Assembly: GCF_011057645.1 (NCBI RefSeq)
Contig: NZ_JAALGE010000002.1
Coordinates: 148,790 to 212,789, forward strand
Length of the DNA: 64,000 bases
Origin: Marisediminicola senii
GTDB taxonomy: Bacteria; Actinomycetota; Actinomycetes; Actinomycetales; Microbacteriaceae
Direction of reading: 5' to 3'
A program made the position numbers and the translations under genes. The notes under the pieces were generated by a model. The model saw nothing but the letters and a program-made list of their open reading frames with translations, was not told the origin of the DNA and did no database searches. Shown piece after piece: positions 42,200 through 51,768 of this stretch (positions within the stretch are counted from its first letter, which is position 1; every line of letters starts with the position of its first letter).

Positions 42200-42231
42200 A
42201 GGGAGAGTTTACGTCAGGGAGAGTTTGCGAA
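42200..42231. repeat. 16-bp tandem duplication
   Basis: AGGGAGAGTTTACGTC at 42200-42215 is followed directly by AGGGAGAGTTTGCGAA. It lies upstream of the small two-TM gene and beyond the ychF stop. Confidence 0.75.
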
Positions 42232-42276
42232 CGCACCTGACCGCGTCATGCGTTTCGCTCCAGATTATGACTACGT

Positions 42277-43350
<1,074 letters not shown>

Positions 43351-43412
43351 GAGGGTCAAGGGTACCGGGCGTGTGCGCCGGCGGTGACGGTCGTGCGTGA
43401 GAGCATGACGCC

Positions 43413-44024
43413 ATGCCCCTGGATTTCACCGCCATCGACTTCGAAACCGCCAACTCGTCGAGTGCGTCGGCCTGCTCCGTCGGCCTGGTGAAGGTGCGGG
43501 GCGGCGTCGCCGTCGATGCGGCCGGATGGCTCATCCGCCCGCCTCTCGGACACGACGAGTTCCTCGAGTGGAACACCCGCATCCACGGCATCGAGAAGGG
43601 CGACGTGGCCGACGCGCCACTGTGGGTCGAACAGCTGCCCGACCTGGTGGCGTTCGCCGACGGCGACACTCTCGTCGCCCACAACGCGCGCTTCGACATG
43701 GGCGTCATCACCGGGGCGTGCCGCGCATCGGGGGTCGACGTGCCGTCGTTCCGCCACCTGTGTAGCCTCGGCGTCGCCCGCAAGACCTACCACCTCGATT
43801 CCTACCGACTGCCGGTCGCGGCGATGGCCGCCGGGTTCGAAGACTTCGCCCACCACGACGCGCTGGCAGACGCCCAGGCGTGCGCCGCGATCATCGTTCA
43901 CGCGGCGAAGCGGCATGGGGCATCCGACCTCGACGAGTTGGCGGATGCCACGGGGTCGCAGTTCGCCCGCATCGGCACGCCAGCGGCCGCCCTCGCTGCG
44001 CGACCGGTCGTCGCGTTCCGCTAG
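43413..44024 (+). CDS. DEDDh 3'-5' exonuclease (DnaQ-like)
   Basis: A 203-residue RNase T/DnaQ-fold exonuclease. The acidic residues are in FTAIDFETAN (Exo I), VAHNARFDMGV (Exo II) and HHDALADAQA (Exo III with the histidine), so it is catalytically complete. A C-terminal 40-residue tail carries no known domain. It is not the polymerase epsilon subunit by context and may serve in repair or RNA trimming. ATG at 43413; GAGCAT six bases before it is a weak -10. Confidence 0.88.
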   Translation: MPLDFTAIDFETANSSSASACSVGLVKVRGGVAVDAAGWLIRPPLGHDEFLEWNTRIHGIEKGDVADAPLWVEQLPDLVAFADGDTLVAHNARFDMGVITGACRASGVDVPSFRHLCSLGVARKTYHLDSYRLPVAAMAAGFEDFAHHDALADAQACAAIIVHAAKRHGASDLDELADATGSQFARIGTPAAALAARPVVAFR

Positions 44025-44033
44025 CGTTGCCGC
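44022..44033 (+). promoter_or_regulatory. -10 hexamer of a leaderless GTG start
   Basis: TAGCGT, six bases, GTG at 44034. It overlaps the end of the exonuclease gene. Confidence 0.5.
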
Positions 44034-44273
44034 GTGGATAATTCGCGCGACGTTCTCAAGGCGCAGTGGGCCGCGTGGTTTCGGCGGCACGGTTGGCTGA
44101 TCTACACCGCGGTCGCGGTCGTCTGCCTCGCGAATTGCCTCACCCTCGCGACGACCCTGGCCGGCGGCGACGCCGGTCCCGCCACCGTTCCGGCACTGGT
44201 GTTCTCGGCGATCGCGGGCCTGTGTGCGGCGGCCGTGGGCATCGTGCTCTTCCGGGCGCGCCCGACGCACTGA
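44034..44273 (+). CDS. Small two-TM membrane protein
   Basis: A 79-residue protein with two hydrophobic helices (LIYTAVAVVCLANCLTLATTL and FSAIAGLCAAAVGIVLF). The N-terminus is amphipathic and Arg/Trp-rich (VLKAQWAAWFRRHGW). No family is known. The GTG start is supported by the leaderless -10. Confidence 0.55.
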   Translation: MDNSRDVLKAQWAAWFRRHGWLIYTAVAVVCLANCLTLATTLAGGDAGPATVPALVFSAIAGLCAAAVGIVLFRARPTH

Positions 44274-44322
44274 CGACGGCCGGGCGCTGGCCCGACCGAC
44301 GCCGCGTCAGGTGCCTGGGCGC

Positions 44323-45810
44323 CTAGTTCTGCGGGAACCCGAGGTTCACGCCACCGTGCGACGGGTCGAGCCACCGGCTGGTGATGGCCTTCTGGCGGGT
44401 GAAGAAGTGCACGCCGTCTGGCCCGTACGCCTTCGTGTCGCCGAACAGCGAGTCCTTCCAGCCCCCGAACGAGAAGTAGCCGACGGGCACCGGAATCGGC
44501 ACGTTGATGCCGATCATGCCGACCTGCGCGTCGCGCTGGAACCGCCGGGCGGCCCCTCCGTCGTTCGTGAAGATCGCGGTGCCGTTGCCGTACTTCGACG
44601 CGTTGATGAGGGCGAGGCCCTCGTCGTACGAGGAGACACGCACGACGGAGAGCACCGGCCCGAAGATCTCGTCGGTGTAGACGCGGGAGTCGGTCGAGAC
44701 GTTGTCGATCAGGGTCGGGCCGAGCCAGAACCCGTCGGCGTCGCCGTCGACGTCGATTCCGCGGCCATCGACGACGACCGTGGCGCCGTCTTCGATGGCG
44801 ATGTCGATGTACCCGGCGACCGTATCGCGATGCTGGCGGGTGATCAGCGGACCCATGTCGCAGCTGCGCGTGCCGTCGCCGACGGTCAGGGTGCCCATGC
44901 GCTGCGCGATCTTCTCGATCAGCTCATCGGCGACGGGCTCGACGGCGACGACGACGCTGATCGCCATGCACCGCTCCCCCGCCGAGCCGAAGCCGGCGTT
45001 GACGGCGGAGTCGGCGACGAGGTCGAGGTCCGCGTCGGGCAGCACGAGCATGTGGTTCTTCGCGCCGCCGAGGGCCTGCACGCGCTTGCCGGCGGCCGAC
45101 GCGGTCTCGTAGATGTACTTGGCGATCGGGGTGGAGCCGACGAAGCTGATCGACGCGATGTCGTCGTGGTGCAGCAACGCGTCGACGGCCTCCTTGTCGC
45201 CGTGCACGACGTTGAACACGCCGTCGGGCAGGCCGGCCTCCTGGAACAATTCCGCGAGCCAGATGGCGGCCGACGGGTCCTTCTCGCTGGGCTTGAGCAC
45301 GACGGTGTTGCCCGCGGCGATGGCGATGGGAAAGAACCAGAGCGGCACCATCGCCGGAAAGTTGAACGGGCTGATGATGCCGACGACGCCGAGCGGCTGG
45401 CGGGTGGAGTACACGTCGACCCCGGTCGACACATTCTCGCTGTACTCGCCCTTGGCGAGGTGCGGCATGCTCGTGGCGAATTCGACGACCTCGAGTCCGC
45501 GGGCGACCTCGCCGAGCGCATCGGAGGTGACCTTGCCGTGCTCATTGGTGAGGATGGCGGCCAGCTCGCCCTTTCGGGCGTTGAGCAGCTCGCGGAACGT
45601 GAACAGCACGCCCTGCCGCTTGGCCCATGACGCCCCCGCCCACTCCGCGAAGGCCTCGCGCCCCGCACGCACGGCTGCGTCGACGTCGGCGGTGGTGGCA
45701 AGGCGCACCTCCCGCGACACGGTGCCGGCGGCCGGGTTGTAGACGGGCGCGGTGCGGGTGGATTCTCCGGCGAACGATGCGCCGTTCACGAAATGATCAA
45801 CAGTGGTCAT
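44323..45810 (-). CDS. mmsA: CoA-acylating methylmalonate-semialdehyde dehydrogenase
   Basis: A 495-residue aldehyde dehydrogenase of the MmsA/IolA branch, which makes propionyl- or acetyl-CoA from malonate semialdehydes in valine and inositol breakdown. The catalytic cysteine lies in SAGERCMAISVVVA, and SISFVGSTPIAKYIYE binds NAD. PFNFPAMVPLWFFPIA is the family block, and KDSLFGDTKAYGPDGV is typical for the C-terminus. No other valine or inositol gene is nearby. The ATG at 45810 is leaderless by its TAGCAT. Confidence 0.95.
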   Translation of the reverse strand: MTTVDHFVNGASFAGESTRTAPVYNPAAGTVSREVRLATTADVDAAVRAGREAFAEWAGASWAKRQGVLFTFRELLNARKGELAAILTNEHGKVTSDALGEVARGLEVVEFATSMPHLAKGEYSENVSTGVDVYSTRQPLGVVGIISPFNFPAMVPLWFFPIAIAAGNTVVLKPSEKDPSAAIWLAELFQEAGLPDGVFNVVHGDKEAVDALLHHDDIASISFVGSTPIAKYIYETASAAGKRVQALGGAKNHMLVLPDADLDLVADSAVNAGFGSAGERCMAISVVVAVEPVADELIEKIAQRMGTLTVGDGTRSCDMGPLITRQHRDTVAGYIDIAIEDGATVVVDGRGIDVDGDADGFWLGPTLIDNVSTDSRVYTDEIFGPVLSVVRVSSYDEGLALINASKYGNGTAIFTNDGGAARRFQRDAQVGMIGINVPIPVPVGYFSFGGWKDSLFGDTKAYGPDGVHFFTRQKAITSRWLDPSHGGVNLGFPQN

Positions 45811-45822
45811 GAGGCCATGCTA
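45811..45822 (-). promoter_or_regulatory. -10 hexamer of a leaderless start (mmsA)
   Basis: TAGCAT on the minus strand, six bases, ATG at 45810. Confidence 0.5.
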
Positions 45823-45865
45823 ATCCGGCAGCGGGGTGCCTCACGGCGATGTCGCACCCCGCTGG

Positions 45866-45877
45866 CACACTGTGCTC
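45866..45877 (+). promoter_or_regulatory. -10 hexamer of a leaderless start (rmuC)
   Basis: CACACT, six bases, ATG at 45878. It is divergent from the mmsA promoter. Confidence 0.45.
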
Positions 45878-47248
45878 ATGACCGACGTGCTCCCCCTGAT
45901 CCTCGTGCTCATCGTGGGCATCCTGCTGGGTGCCGGGCTGGGCTGGTTCGCCGCGCAGCAGCGGCTCCGCACCGCCGACCCGAGGCTTAGTGAGTCCCGT
46001 CACGCGCTCGAGCTGGCGGAGGCGAGGGTGGATGCCGCGGCAGAGCACTCCCGCATGGCCGCCGCCGCAGCATCCGCCGAAGCCACGGCCACCGCACTCC
46101 GCGACCAGCTGCGAGCCCAGCGCGAGCAGTACCTCGAGCTGGTGGCGCGCCAGACGGCAGACCGCGACGCCGCCGCCGAACGCGGCACGACAGAGAGCGC
46201 CGTGCTGCAGGCCCTCACCCCGGTGCAGGAGACCCTGCGCACCATGCAGCGCACGGTGTCGGAGCTCGAGCACCAGCGGCAACTGCAGCACGGAGAGCTC
46301 GGAGAGCAGCTGCGCTCGGCGGCAGCGTCGGAGGAGCGGCTGCGGGTGACCGCCGATTCGCTGGCCGCGGCGCTGCGCAACAACGCCACCCGCGGCGTGT
46401 GGGGCGAGACCCAGCTGCGCAACGTCGTCGAGTCGGCAGGCATGCTCGAGCGGGTCGACTTCGACGTGCAGAACAGCATCACCTCCGACGCCGGCGCCGG
46501 ACGCCCCGACATGGTGGTGCGACTGCCGGGGGGCAAGAGCATCCCCGTCGACGCCAAGGTTCCGTTCTCGGCCTTCATCGACGCGAGCGCCATCCCCGAC
46601 TCGGCGTCACCCGGCGAACTCGCCCGCCGCGACCGGCTGATGACACAGCACGTCGCCGCGGTGCGCGACCACGTCAGCACCCTCGGCAGCAAGGCCTACT
46701 GGCAGGGGCTGTCGTCGAGCCCCGAGCTCGTCATCGCGTTCATCCCGAGCGAGTCGCTGGTGTCGTCGGCACTCGCCGCCGACCCGTCCATCATGGAATT
46801 CGCGTTCAGCAAGCGGGTGGCGATCGCCTCACCGGTCACCCTCTGGTCGGTGCTCAAGACCGTCGCGTTCAGCTGGCAGCAAGACGTCGTGACCCAGGAG
46901 GCGAAGCAGCTGTTCGACCTCAGCCGCGAGCTCTACGGGCGCATCTCGACCGTGGCGACCCATGTCGAGAAGCTCGGGCGGTCGATCGAGGGAACGGTCA
47001 AGAACTACAACTCGTTCGTCGGGTCGCTCGAGCGGCAGGTGCTGCCGTCGGCACGCAAGCTGAACCTGCTCGACGAGTCCAGGGTGATCGCGACCCTGCC
47101 GGGCATCGACGAGTCGCCGCGGCAGCTCACCGCACCGGAGCTGACGGCCGCCCTCGACGCCGACGAGCGGCGCGCTCCCCTGCATCCCGCGCGGTTGCAC
47201 GCCGTCGGCGAGGCACACCCCGACCCCACGGCAACGTCGAAGGGCTAG
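45878..47248 (+). CDS. rmuC: DNA recombination protein RmuC
   Basis: A 456-residue RmuC family protein that limits DNA inversions at short repeats and is a predicted nuclease. A TM anchor lies at residues 5-25. A long coiled coil follows (about 30-150, rich in A, E, Q and R), and then the RmuC domain, with RGVWGETQLRNVVESAGML, the DMVVRLPGGKSIPVDAKVPF block and EFAFSKRVAIASPVTLW. ATG at 45878. It converges with glpX; a perfect palindrome covers both stops. Confidence 0.95.
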   Translation: MTDVLPLILVLIVGILLGAGLGWFAAQQRLRTADPRLSESRHALELAEARVDAAAEHSRMAAAAASAEATATALRDQLRAQREQYLELVARQTADRDAAAERGTTESAVLQALTPVQETLRTMQRTVSELEHQRQLQHGELGEQLRSAAASEERLRVTADSLAAALRNNATRGVWGETQLRNVVESAGMLERVDFDVQNSITSDAGAGRPDMVVRLPGGKSIPVDAKVPFSAFIDASAIPDSASPGELARRDRLMTQHVAAVRDHVSTLGSKAYWQGLSSSPELVIAFIPSESLVSSALAADPSIMEFAFSKRVAIASPVTLWSVLKTVAFSWQQDVVTQEAKQLFDLSRELYGRISTVATHVEKLGRSIEGTVKNYNSFVGSLERQVLPSARKLNLLDESRVIATLPGIDESPRQLTAPELTAALDADERRAPLHPARLHAVGEAHPDPTATSKG

Positions 47249-47262
47249 CTGTACAGCTAGCC
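47243..47262. repeat. Perfect 20-bp palindrome over two convergent stop codons
   Basis: GGCTAGCTGTACAGCTAGCC is its own reverse complement. The TAG stops of rmuC (47246-47248) and glpX (47257-47259, minus) lie symmetrically inside it. It may be a bidirectional hairpin terminator or a protein site. Confidence 0.85.
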
Positions 47263-48273
47263 GTTCACCGAACCGAACTCGAAGTCGCCGAGCCACTTCT
47301 CGGCGACGTGCTCGGCGATGACGCGGCGCACGGTGCCGGAGCGTCCGCGCAGCACGATGCTCTCGGTGCGGATGACCGGTCCCTGGCGGCGAACGCCGTC
47401 GACGAGGCCGCCGTCGGTGACGCCGGTCGCGACGAAGTACGTGTTGTCGCTGCTCACGAGGTCGTTGGCCTCGTACACGTGGTCGAACCTCAGCCCGGCA
47501 TCCAACCCCTTCTGTCGCTCCTCGTCGGTGAGCGGAACGAGTCGGCCCTGGATGAGTCCGCCGAGGGCCTTGATGGCGCAAGCACTCGCGACACCCTCTG
47601 GGCTGCCGCCGATGCCCACGCACATGTCGATGCGGGTACCGGTGCGGGCCGCGTTGATGCCACCGGCGACGTCGCCGTCGAGCATCAGGCGGGTACCGGC
47701 CCCGGCGGCGCGGATGTCGTCGATGAGCTGCGCGTGCCGCGGACGGTCGAGCACGGCGATCTGCATCTCGTCGACGGGCTTGCCCTTGGCCTTGGCGAGG
47801 GCGCGGAGGTTCTCGCCGATGGGCTTGCGGATGTCGACGACACCGACCGCCTCGGGCCCGGCGACGATCTTGTCCATGTAGAAGACACTGGATGCGTCGA
47901 GCATGCTGCCGCGGTCGGAGACGGCGATCATCGAGATGGCGTTCTGGCGCCCGGCTGCGGTCAGCGAGGTTCCGTCGATCGGGTCGACGGCGATGTCGCA
48001 GGCCGGTCCGCGGCCGTTGCCGACGTGCTCGCCGTTGTAGAGCATGGGCGCTTCGTCTTTCTCGCCCTCCCCGATCACCACGACGCCGTCGAAGTTGACG
48101 GTGCCGAGGAACTTGCGCATCGCGTCGACGGCGGCCTTGTCTGCGGCGTTCTTGTCGCCGCGGCCGATGAACGGCACCGCGCGAATGGCGGCGGCCTCGG
48201 TGGCGCGCACCAGCTCCATAGCGAGGTTGCGGTCGGGGTGGAGAAAGAGTTCCGCGTGCTCGGAGCTGGCCAT
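47257..48273 (-). CDS. glpX: Class II fructose-1,6-bisphosphatase
   Basis: A 338-residue GlpX-type phosphatase for gluconeogenesis. The metal and phosphate motifs are GRGDKNAADKAAVDAMR near the N-terminus, VIGEGEKDEAPMLYNGE, DIAVDPIDGTSLTA, and GIGGSPEGVASACAIKALGG. Its form matches the actinobacterial main FBPase. The ATG at 48273 has AAGGA seven bases upstream; the longer frame from 48321 lacks support. Confidence 0.96.
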   Translation of the reverse strand: MASSEHAELFLHPDRNLAMELVRATEAAAIRAVPFIGRGDKNAADKAAVDAMRKFLGTVNFDGVVVIGEGEKDEAPMLYNGEHVGNGRGPACDIAVDPIDGTSLTAAGRQNAISMIAVSDRGSMLDASSVFYMDKIVAGPEAVGVVDIRKPIGENLRALAKAKGKPVDEMQIAVLDRPRHAQLIDDIRAAGAGTRLMLDGDVAGGINAARTGTRIDMCVGIGGSPEGVASACAIKALGGLIQGRLVPLTDEERQKGLDAGLRFDHVYEANDLVSSDNTYFVATGVTDGGLVDGVRRQGPVIRTESIVLRGRSGTVRRVIAEHVAEKWLGDFEFGSVNG

Positions 48274-48401
48274 GATGTGTCCTTCGGTCGTCGGGGAATC
48301 GATCGCTGCGATGCGAGACACCGGCGAATCGACCTGCCGCCCAGCCTAGCGAGGCGGGCGAACGGGTGGAGATGGAATGGGGCGTGCCAGCCCCGGTCGG
48401 G

Positions 48402-49334
48402 TCAGGCGGGTGGGGTGGGCGCGATCACCTTGATGATGGCGGAATCGTCGGATGCCGCGAGCCCGGCTGCCTGGCCCAGCAGGTACAGCTGCTCGGCCGC
48501 TGCGGCTACCGGCGTTGCGACACCTTCGGCGCGGGCCGCCGACGTCACTATGCCCATGTCCTTGACGAAGATGTCGAGGCGGCTGAGCACCTCCGCTCCG
48601 TCGTCGTCGTAGGCCTGCAGCATCCGAGGTCCACGGTTTTCGAGCATGAACGACCCGGCCGCTCCCGCGGAGAGGGTGGCGAGGGTCGCTTCGACGTCGA
48701 GGCCGAGGGCGGCGGCGAGCGCGAGGGCCTCGGCTCCCGCGGCGATGTGCACGCCGCACAGCAGCTGGTTGACGGTCTTGAACGCCTGCCCGTCGCCCGG
48801 CTTGTCGCCGATCACGCTGAGCGTCGACGCGAGCAGGTCGAGAACCGGGGCCGCCTTTCGGCGCGCCGCGGGCTCGGCGCCGACGACGATGAGCAGGTCG
48901 CCCGCCCCGGCACGCACCGGTCCGCCGCTGAGGGGCGCGTCGACGAGCTGCACTCCGGTGGTGGCGAGGCGGGCCGCGGCGGCCGTGACGTCCGCGATGC
49001 CCACGGTGCTGGTCATGATCACCACCGCGCCCTCGGCGAGCGACCCAGCGATGCCGTCGTCGCCGAACAGCACGTCGTTGAGCTGGGCGCCGTTGCGCAC
49101 CGCGAGCACCACGGCGTCCACACCGGTCACGGCACCGCGGGCGGAGTCGAAGGGCAGGATGCCCGCCTCGGCGGCGAGGGTCAGGCGCGGGTCGGCGATG
49201 TCGAACCCGTGCACGGTCAGTTCGCTGGCGAGGCGGGTGGCCATGGGCAGGCCCATCGCGCCCAGGCCGAGCACGGCGACGGAGTAGTCAGCAGTTGCGG
49301 TGTCGGAACTCGCGGAATCAGTCGACGGTGACAT
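48402..49334 (-). CDS. NAD-dependent 3-hydroxyacid dehydrogenase (HIBADH/LtnD-like)
   Basis: A 310-residue beta-hydroxyacid dehydrogenase. The dinucleotide fold is VAVLGLGAMGLPMATRL, the substrate loop is VDAPLSGGPVRAGAGD, and the catalytic lysine lies in FKTVNQLLCGVH. The OtnK-type kinase just upstream, with a 17-base overlap, suggests oxidation of a four-carbon sugar acid (threonate or erythronate), as for LtnD. It could equally be a hydroxyisobutyrate or tartronate enzyme. The ATG at 49334 has AAAGAG; the ATG at 49349 is an alternative. Confidence 0.85.
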   Translation of the reverse strand: MSPSTDSASSDTATADYSVAVLGLGAMGLPMATRLASELTVHGFDIADPRLTLAAEAGILPFDSARGAVTGVDAVVLAVRNGAQLNDVLFGDDGIAGSLAEGAVVIMTSTVGIADVTAAAARLATTGVQLVDAPLSGGPVRAGAGDLLIVVGAEPAARRKAAPVLDLLASTLSVIGDKPGDGQAFKTVNQLLCGVHIAAGAEALALAAALGLDVEATLATLSAGAAGSFMLENRGPRMLQAYDDDGAEVLSRLDIFVKDMGIVTSAARAEGVATPVAAAAEQLYLLGQAAGLAASDDSAIIKVIAPTPPA

Positions 49335-50835
49335 GAGAACTCTTTTCATGGGTGGTGGATGGGGCGGCGAGGGTCTCGACGACGCGGGCCAGGGAGTCGT
49401 CGTCGCCGACGTTGCCTGCGAAGACGATGTAGGGAATGCCGCGGGCCGGCCCGTCGACGGGCTCCCACAGCGACACGATGCCGGGGAGCATGGGTCCGCG
49501 CACGATGGCGTGCCGGATGCCGAGCCCGTGCGCGGCGACGTCGCTCGAGGTGATGCCGCCCTTCGCGACGACGAAGCGGGGCGGGCGGGCGGCCAGGATG
49601 AGCTGCACCACGCGCACGATGGCGGCGGATACCCGCCGCGAGATGTCGAGGCTCGCGGCCGCGTCATCCGCCGTCCTCAGGGTTCTGCTGGTGTGGATCA
49701 CGACGTCACCGGTGGCCAGGGCCGCTGTTGCGTCGGCCACCACCGCGTCGAGGTGAGCGTCGGTGAGCGCGTCGTCGAGCACCGCCGCGATGTCGACCTC
49801 GAGCACGCGGGCGACCGGGCGGGAGGCGGTCAGCCGGGCGAGCTGCCGGGTGGTGACGCCCACGTGGGAGCCGACGACCACGAGACCGCCGACGGCGTCG
49901 GAACCAGCCGGCCCATAGACCTCGGCCGCAGTCAGCGGGGCACGCACGGCCTGGCCGATGCGCGCGCGTACGAATGGGGGGCCCACGCGGTAGAGGAACC
50001 GCTTGCCGGCGGCCTCTGCGGCGGCGAGTCCGAGCGCGAGTGCGCGCAGGTCGTTCTCGGTGACTGCGTCGACGACGATCGGGGTGCCGCCGGTCACGTC
50101 GCGGAGCGCGTCGGCGATCGCCTCGGTGCCCGCGCGGATGATGCCGAGGTGGAGGGTCACCACGTCGGCGGCTCGCACCCGGCCGGCCGTCTTCTCGTCC
50201 ACGTATTCGCGAAGGTCGCTGCTGGTGAAGCCGAAGGTCGCATCGCGGGCGAACTCGGTCTCGGCGACCGGGGTGAGCTCGTCACCGGAGCGCATGTAGT
50301 GGGTGCCGCCGATCGTGACGCGGCCCGCATCGGGAAAGGCGGGCACGATGACCACGCCGTCGATCGCGTCGGCGCCAGAGTCGGCGAGCGTTGCGGCGAT
50401 GGTGTCGGTCTCGAGCGGAAAGTGGCCGCGCAGCGTGGAGTCGCTGCGGCTCACGAAGGCGACGGGGACGCCGAGCTCAGCGGAGGCGGCGAGGGTGTTC
50501 TGCACGATCTCGCGGTTGCGCTGCTGTGCGGTCGCCGGGTCGAGGCTGCGCGTGTTGGTGAGTACGTAAATCGCGGGTGCGCCCTGTCGGAGGCCCCAAT
50601 GGATGTCGCTGCGCTCCCACGCAGTGAGCACGGGCAGGTCGGCCACCGACTGCGTGCCGGTCGGGTCGTCGTCGAGCACGACGAGCACGACGCCAGACGC
50701 CTCGACGGTCGCGCGCACCTCGGCGGGGTCGACCTCACGCTCGGCGGGAAACTCGGCGAGCACGATCGAGGCGAGCGCGGTGGAGGCGAGTAGAGCGCGC
50801 GGGGGCGTCGCCTGCGGGCTGGCGGGATCGGTCAT
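49318..50835 (-). CDS. Four-carbon acid sugar kinase family protein (OtnK-like)
   Basis: A 505-residue kinase of the OtnK/LtnK/DUF1537 family, which phosphorylates keto-acids from threonate or erythronate. The N-terminal domain shows VLDDDPTGTQSVADLPVLT, the conserved start of the family, and YRVGPPFVRARIG. The C-terminal domain contains RPPRFVVAKGGITSSDVAAH and FAGNVGDDDSL. ATG at 50835 with GAGGGAG. It is preceded by a FadR-type regulator and by a palindromic operator at 50856. Confidence 0.92.
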   Translation of the reverse strand: MTDPASPQATPPRALLASTALASIVLAEFPAEREVDPAEVRATVEASGVVLVVLDDDPTGTQSVADLPVLTAWERSDIHWGLRQGAPAIYVLTNTRSLDPATAQQRNREIVQNTLAASAELGVPVAFVSRSDSTLRGHFPLETDTIAATLADSGADAIDGVVIVPAFPDAGRVTIGGTHYMRSGDELTPVAETEFARDATFGFTSSDLREYVDEKTAGRVRAADVVTLHLGIIRAGTEAIADALRDVTGGTPIVVDAVTENDLRALALGLAAAEAAGKRFLYRVGPPFVRARIGQAVRAPLTAAEVYGPAGSDAVGGLVVVGSHVGVTTRQLARLTASRPVARVLEVDIAAVLDDALTDAHLDAVVADATAALATGDVVIHTSRTLRTADDAAASLDISRRVSAAIVRVVQLILAARPPRFVVAKGGITSSDVAAHGLGIRHAIVRGPMLPGIVSLWEPVDGPARGIPYIVFAGNVGDDDSLARVVETLAAPSTTHEKSSHVTVD

Positions 50836-50855
50836 CGGATACTCCCTCGTAGTCT

Positions 50856-50868
50856 GATGTCTGACATC
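50856..50868. promoter_or_regulatory. GntR/FadR-type operator in front of the kinase
   Basis: GATGTCTGACATC is a perfect palindrome around one T. It is 21 bases upstream of the kinase start and is a plausible binding site of the regulator encoded just before it. Confidence 0.6.
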
Positions 50869-50940
50869 TTACTCGTGGGGCCGGCGGATACAAGAGGTGG
50901 CGCGACTACCACCCGCCGGCCCGGGCGAATTGTCGGCGGA

Positions 50941-51648
50941 TCAGCCCCCGCCGAGAACGAACCGTTTCAGGTCGTTCGCGGTCTGCGTCATGTGGTCGTC
51001 CATGGCGATGCGGCTGCGCTCCGGATCGCCGGAGCGCAGCGCCTCGAGGATGAGGGCGTGCTGCGCGATCGCGTTGACCTGGATCTGCGGCACGGCGGAG
51101 GTCTGCTCCCGCTTGACGAGCATCACCCGCGCGAGCGGCTCGAACAGCACGCCGACGAACACGTTGCCCGTCGCCCGAAGGATGACGTCGTGAAAGGCGA
51201 TATCGGCCCCGACGAAACCCGCCAGGTCGTCGGTGTCGTGCGCCAGCCGCATCCGTCCCAGCTGTTCTTCGAGGCTGTCGAGGTCGGCGTCGGTGCGCCG
51301 GGTAGCCGCGAGTGCGGCGGCGCCGGTCTCGATCATGCGACGCACTTCGACGAGCTGCTGCGACGCGGCGGACTGGTCTCCCGCCCCCTCGGTCGTCGCG
51401 CGGAGGATCGGGTCGAGGTCGGTCCAGGCGGTCACCGGGTTGACGTAGGTGCCCCGGCCGGGGAGGGATCGCACCACGTTCTGCGCCTGCAGGGTCTTGA
51501 GCGCCTCGCGCACGGTCATGCGGCTCACGTCGTGCGCCGCGCCGATCTCGGCCTCGGTCGGCAGCGCCTGGCCGGCCGCGATCTCGCCGCGCACGATGGC
51601 ATCGAGCAGTGCGTCTGACACGGTGCTGACGAGCGACTTGCGGGCCAT
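50941..51648 (-). CDS. FadR-subfamily GntR regulator
   Basis: A 235-residue regulator with an N-terminal winged helix (LPTEAEIGAAHDVSRMTVRE, then ALKTLQAQNVVRSLPGRGTYV) and an all-helical FCD ligand domain (RRMIETGAAALAATRRTDAD, FVGADIAFHDVILRATGN, HALILEALRSGDPERSRIAM). The metal-binding Asp/His residues of FCD domains appear kept (HDV, DDHMTQT). It probably represses the following kinase and dehydrogenase, with a sugar acid as inducer. ATG at 51648 with GAGGAG. Confidence 0.93.
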   Translation of the reverse strand: MARKSLVSTVSDALLDAIVRGEIAAGQALPTEAEIGAAHDVSRMTVREALKTLQAQNVVRSLPGRGTYVNPVTAWTDLDPILRATTEGAGDQSAASQQLVEVRRMIETGAAALAATRRTDADLDSLEEQLGRMRLAHDTDDLAGFVGADIAFHDVILRATGNVFVGVLFEPLARVMLVKREQTSAVPQIQVNAIAQHALILEALRSGDPERSRIAMDDHMTQTANDLKRFVLGGG

Positions 51649-51768
51649 GTCACGCTCCTCGTTGCTCGACAGACGCCGACCGGCCTCCGCCGTCAGTTTA
51701 GATCGGGGCCTCGCTAGACTTTCACAGACGTCCATATCGCACGGACGCCCGCCCCACTAGGAGAGAAC

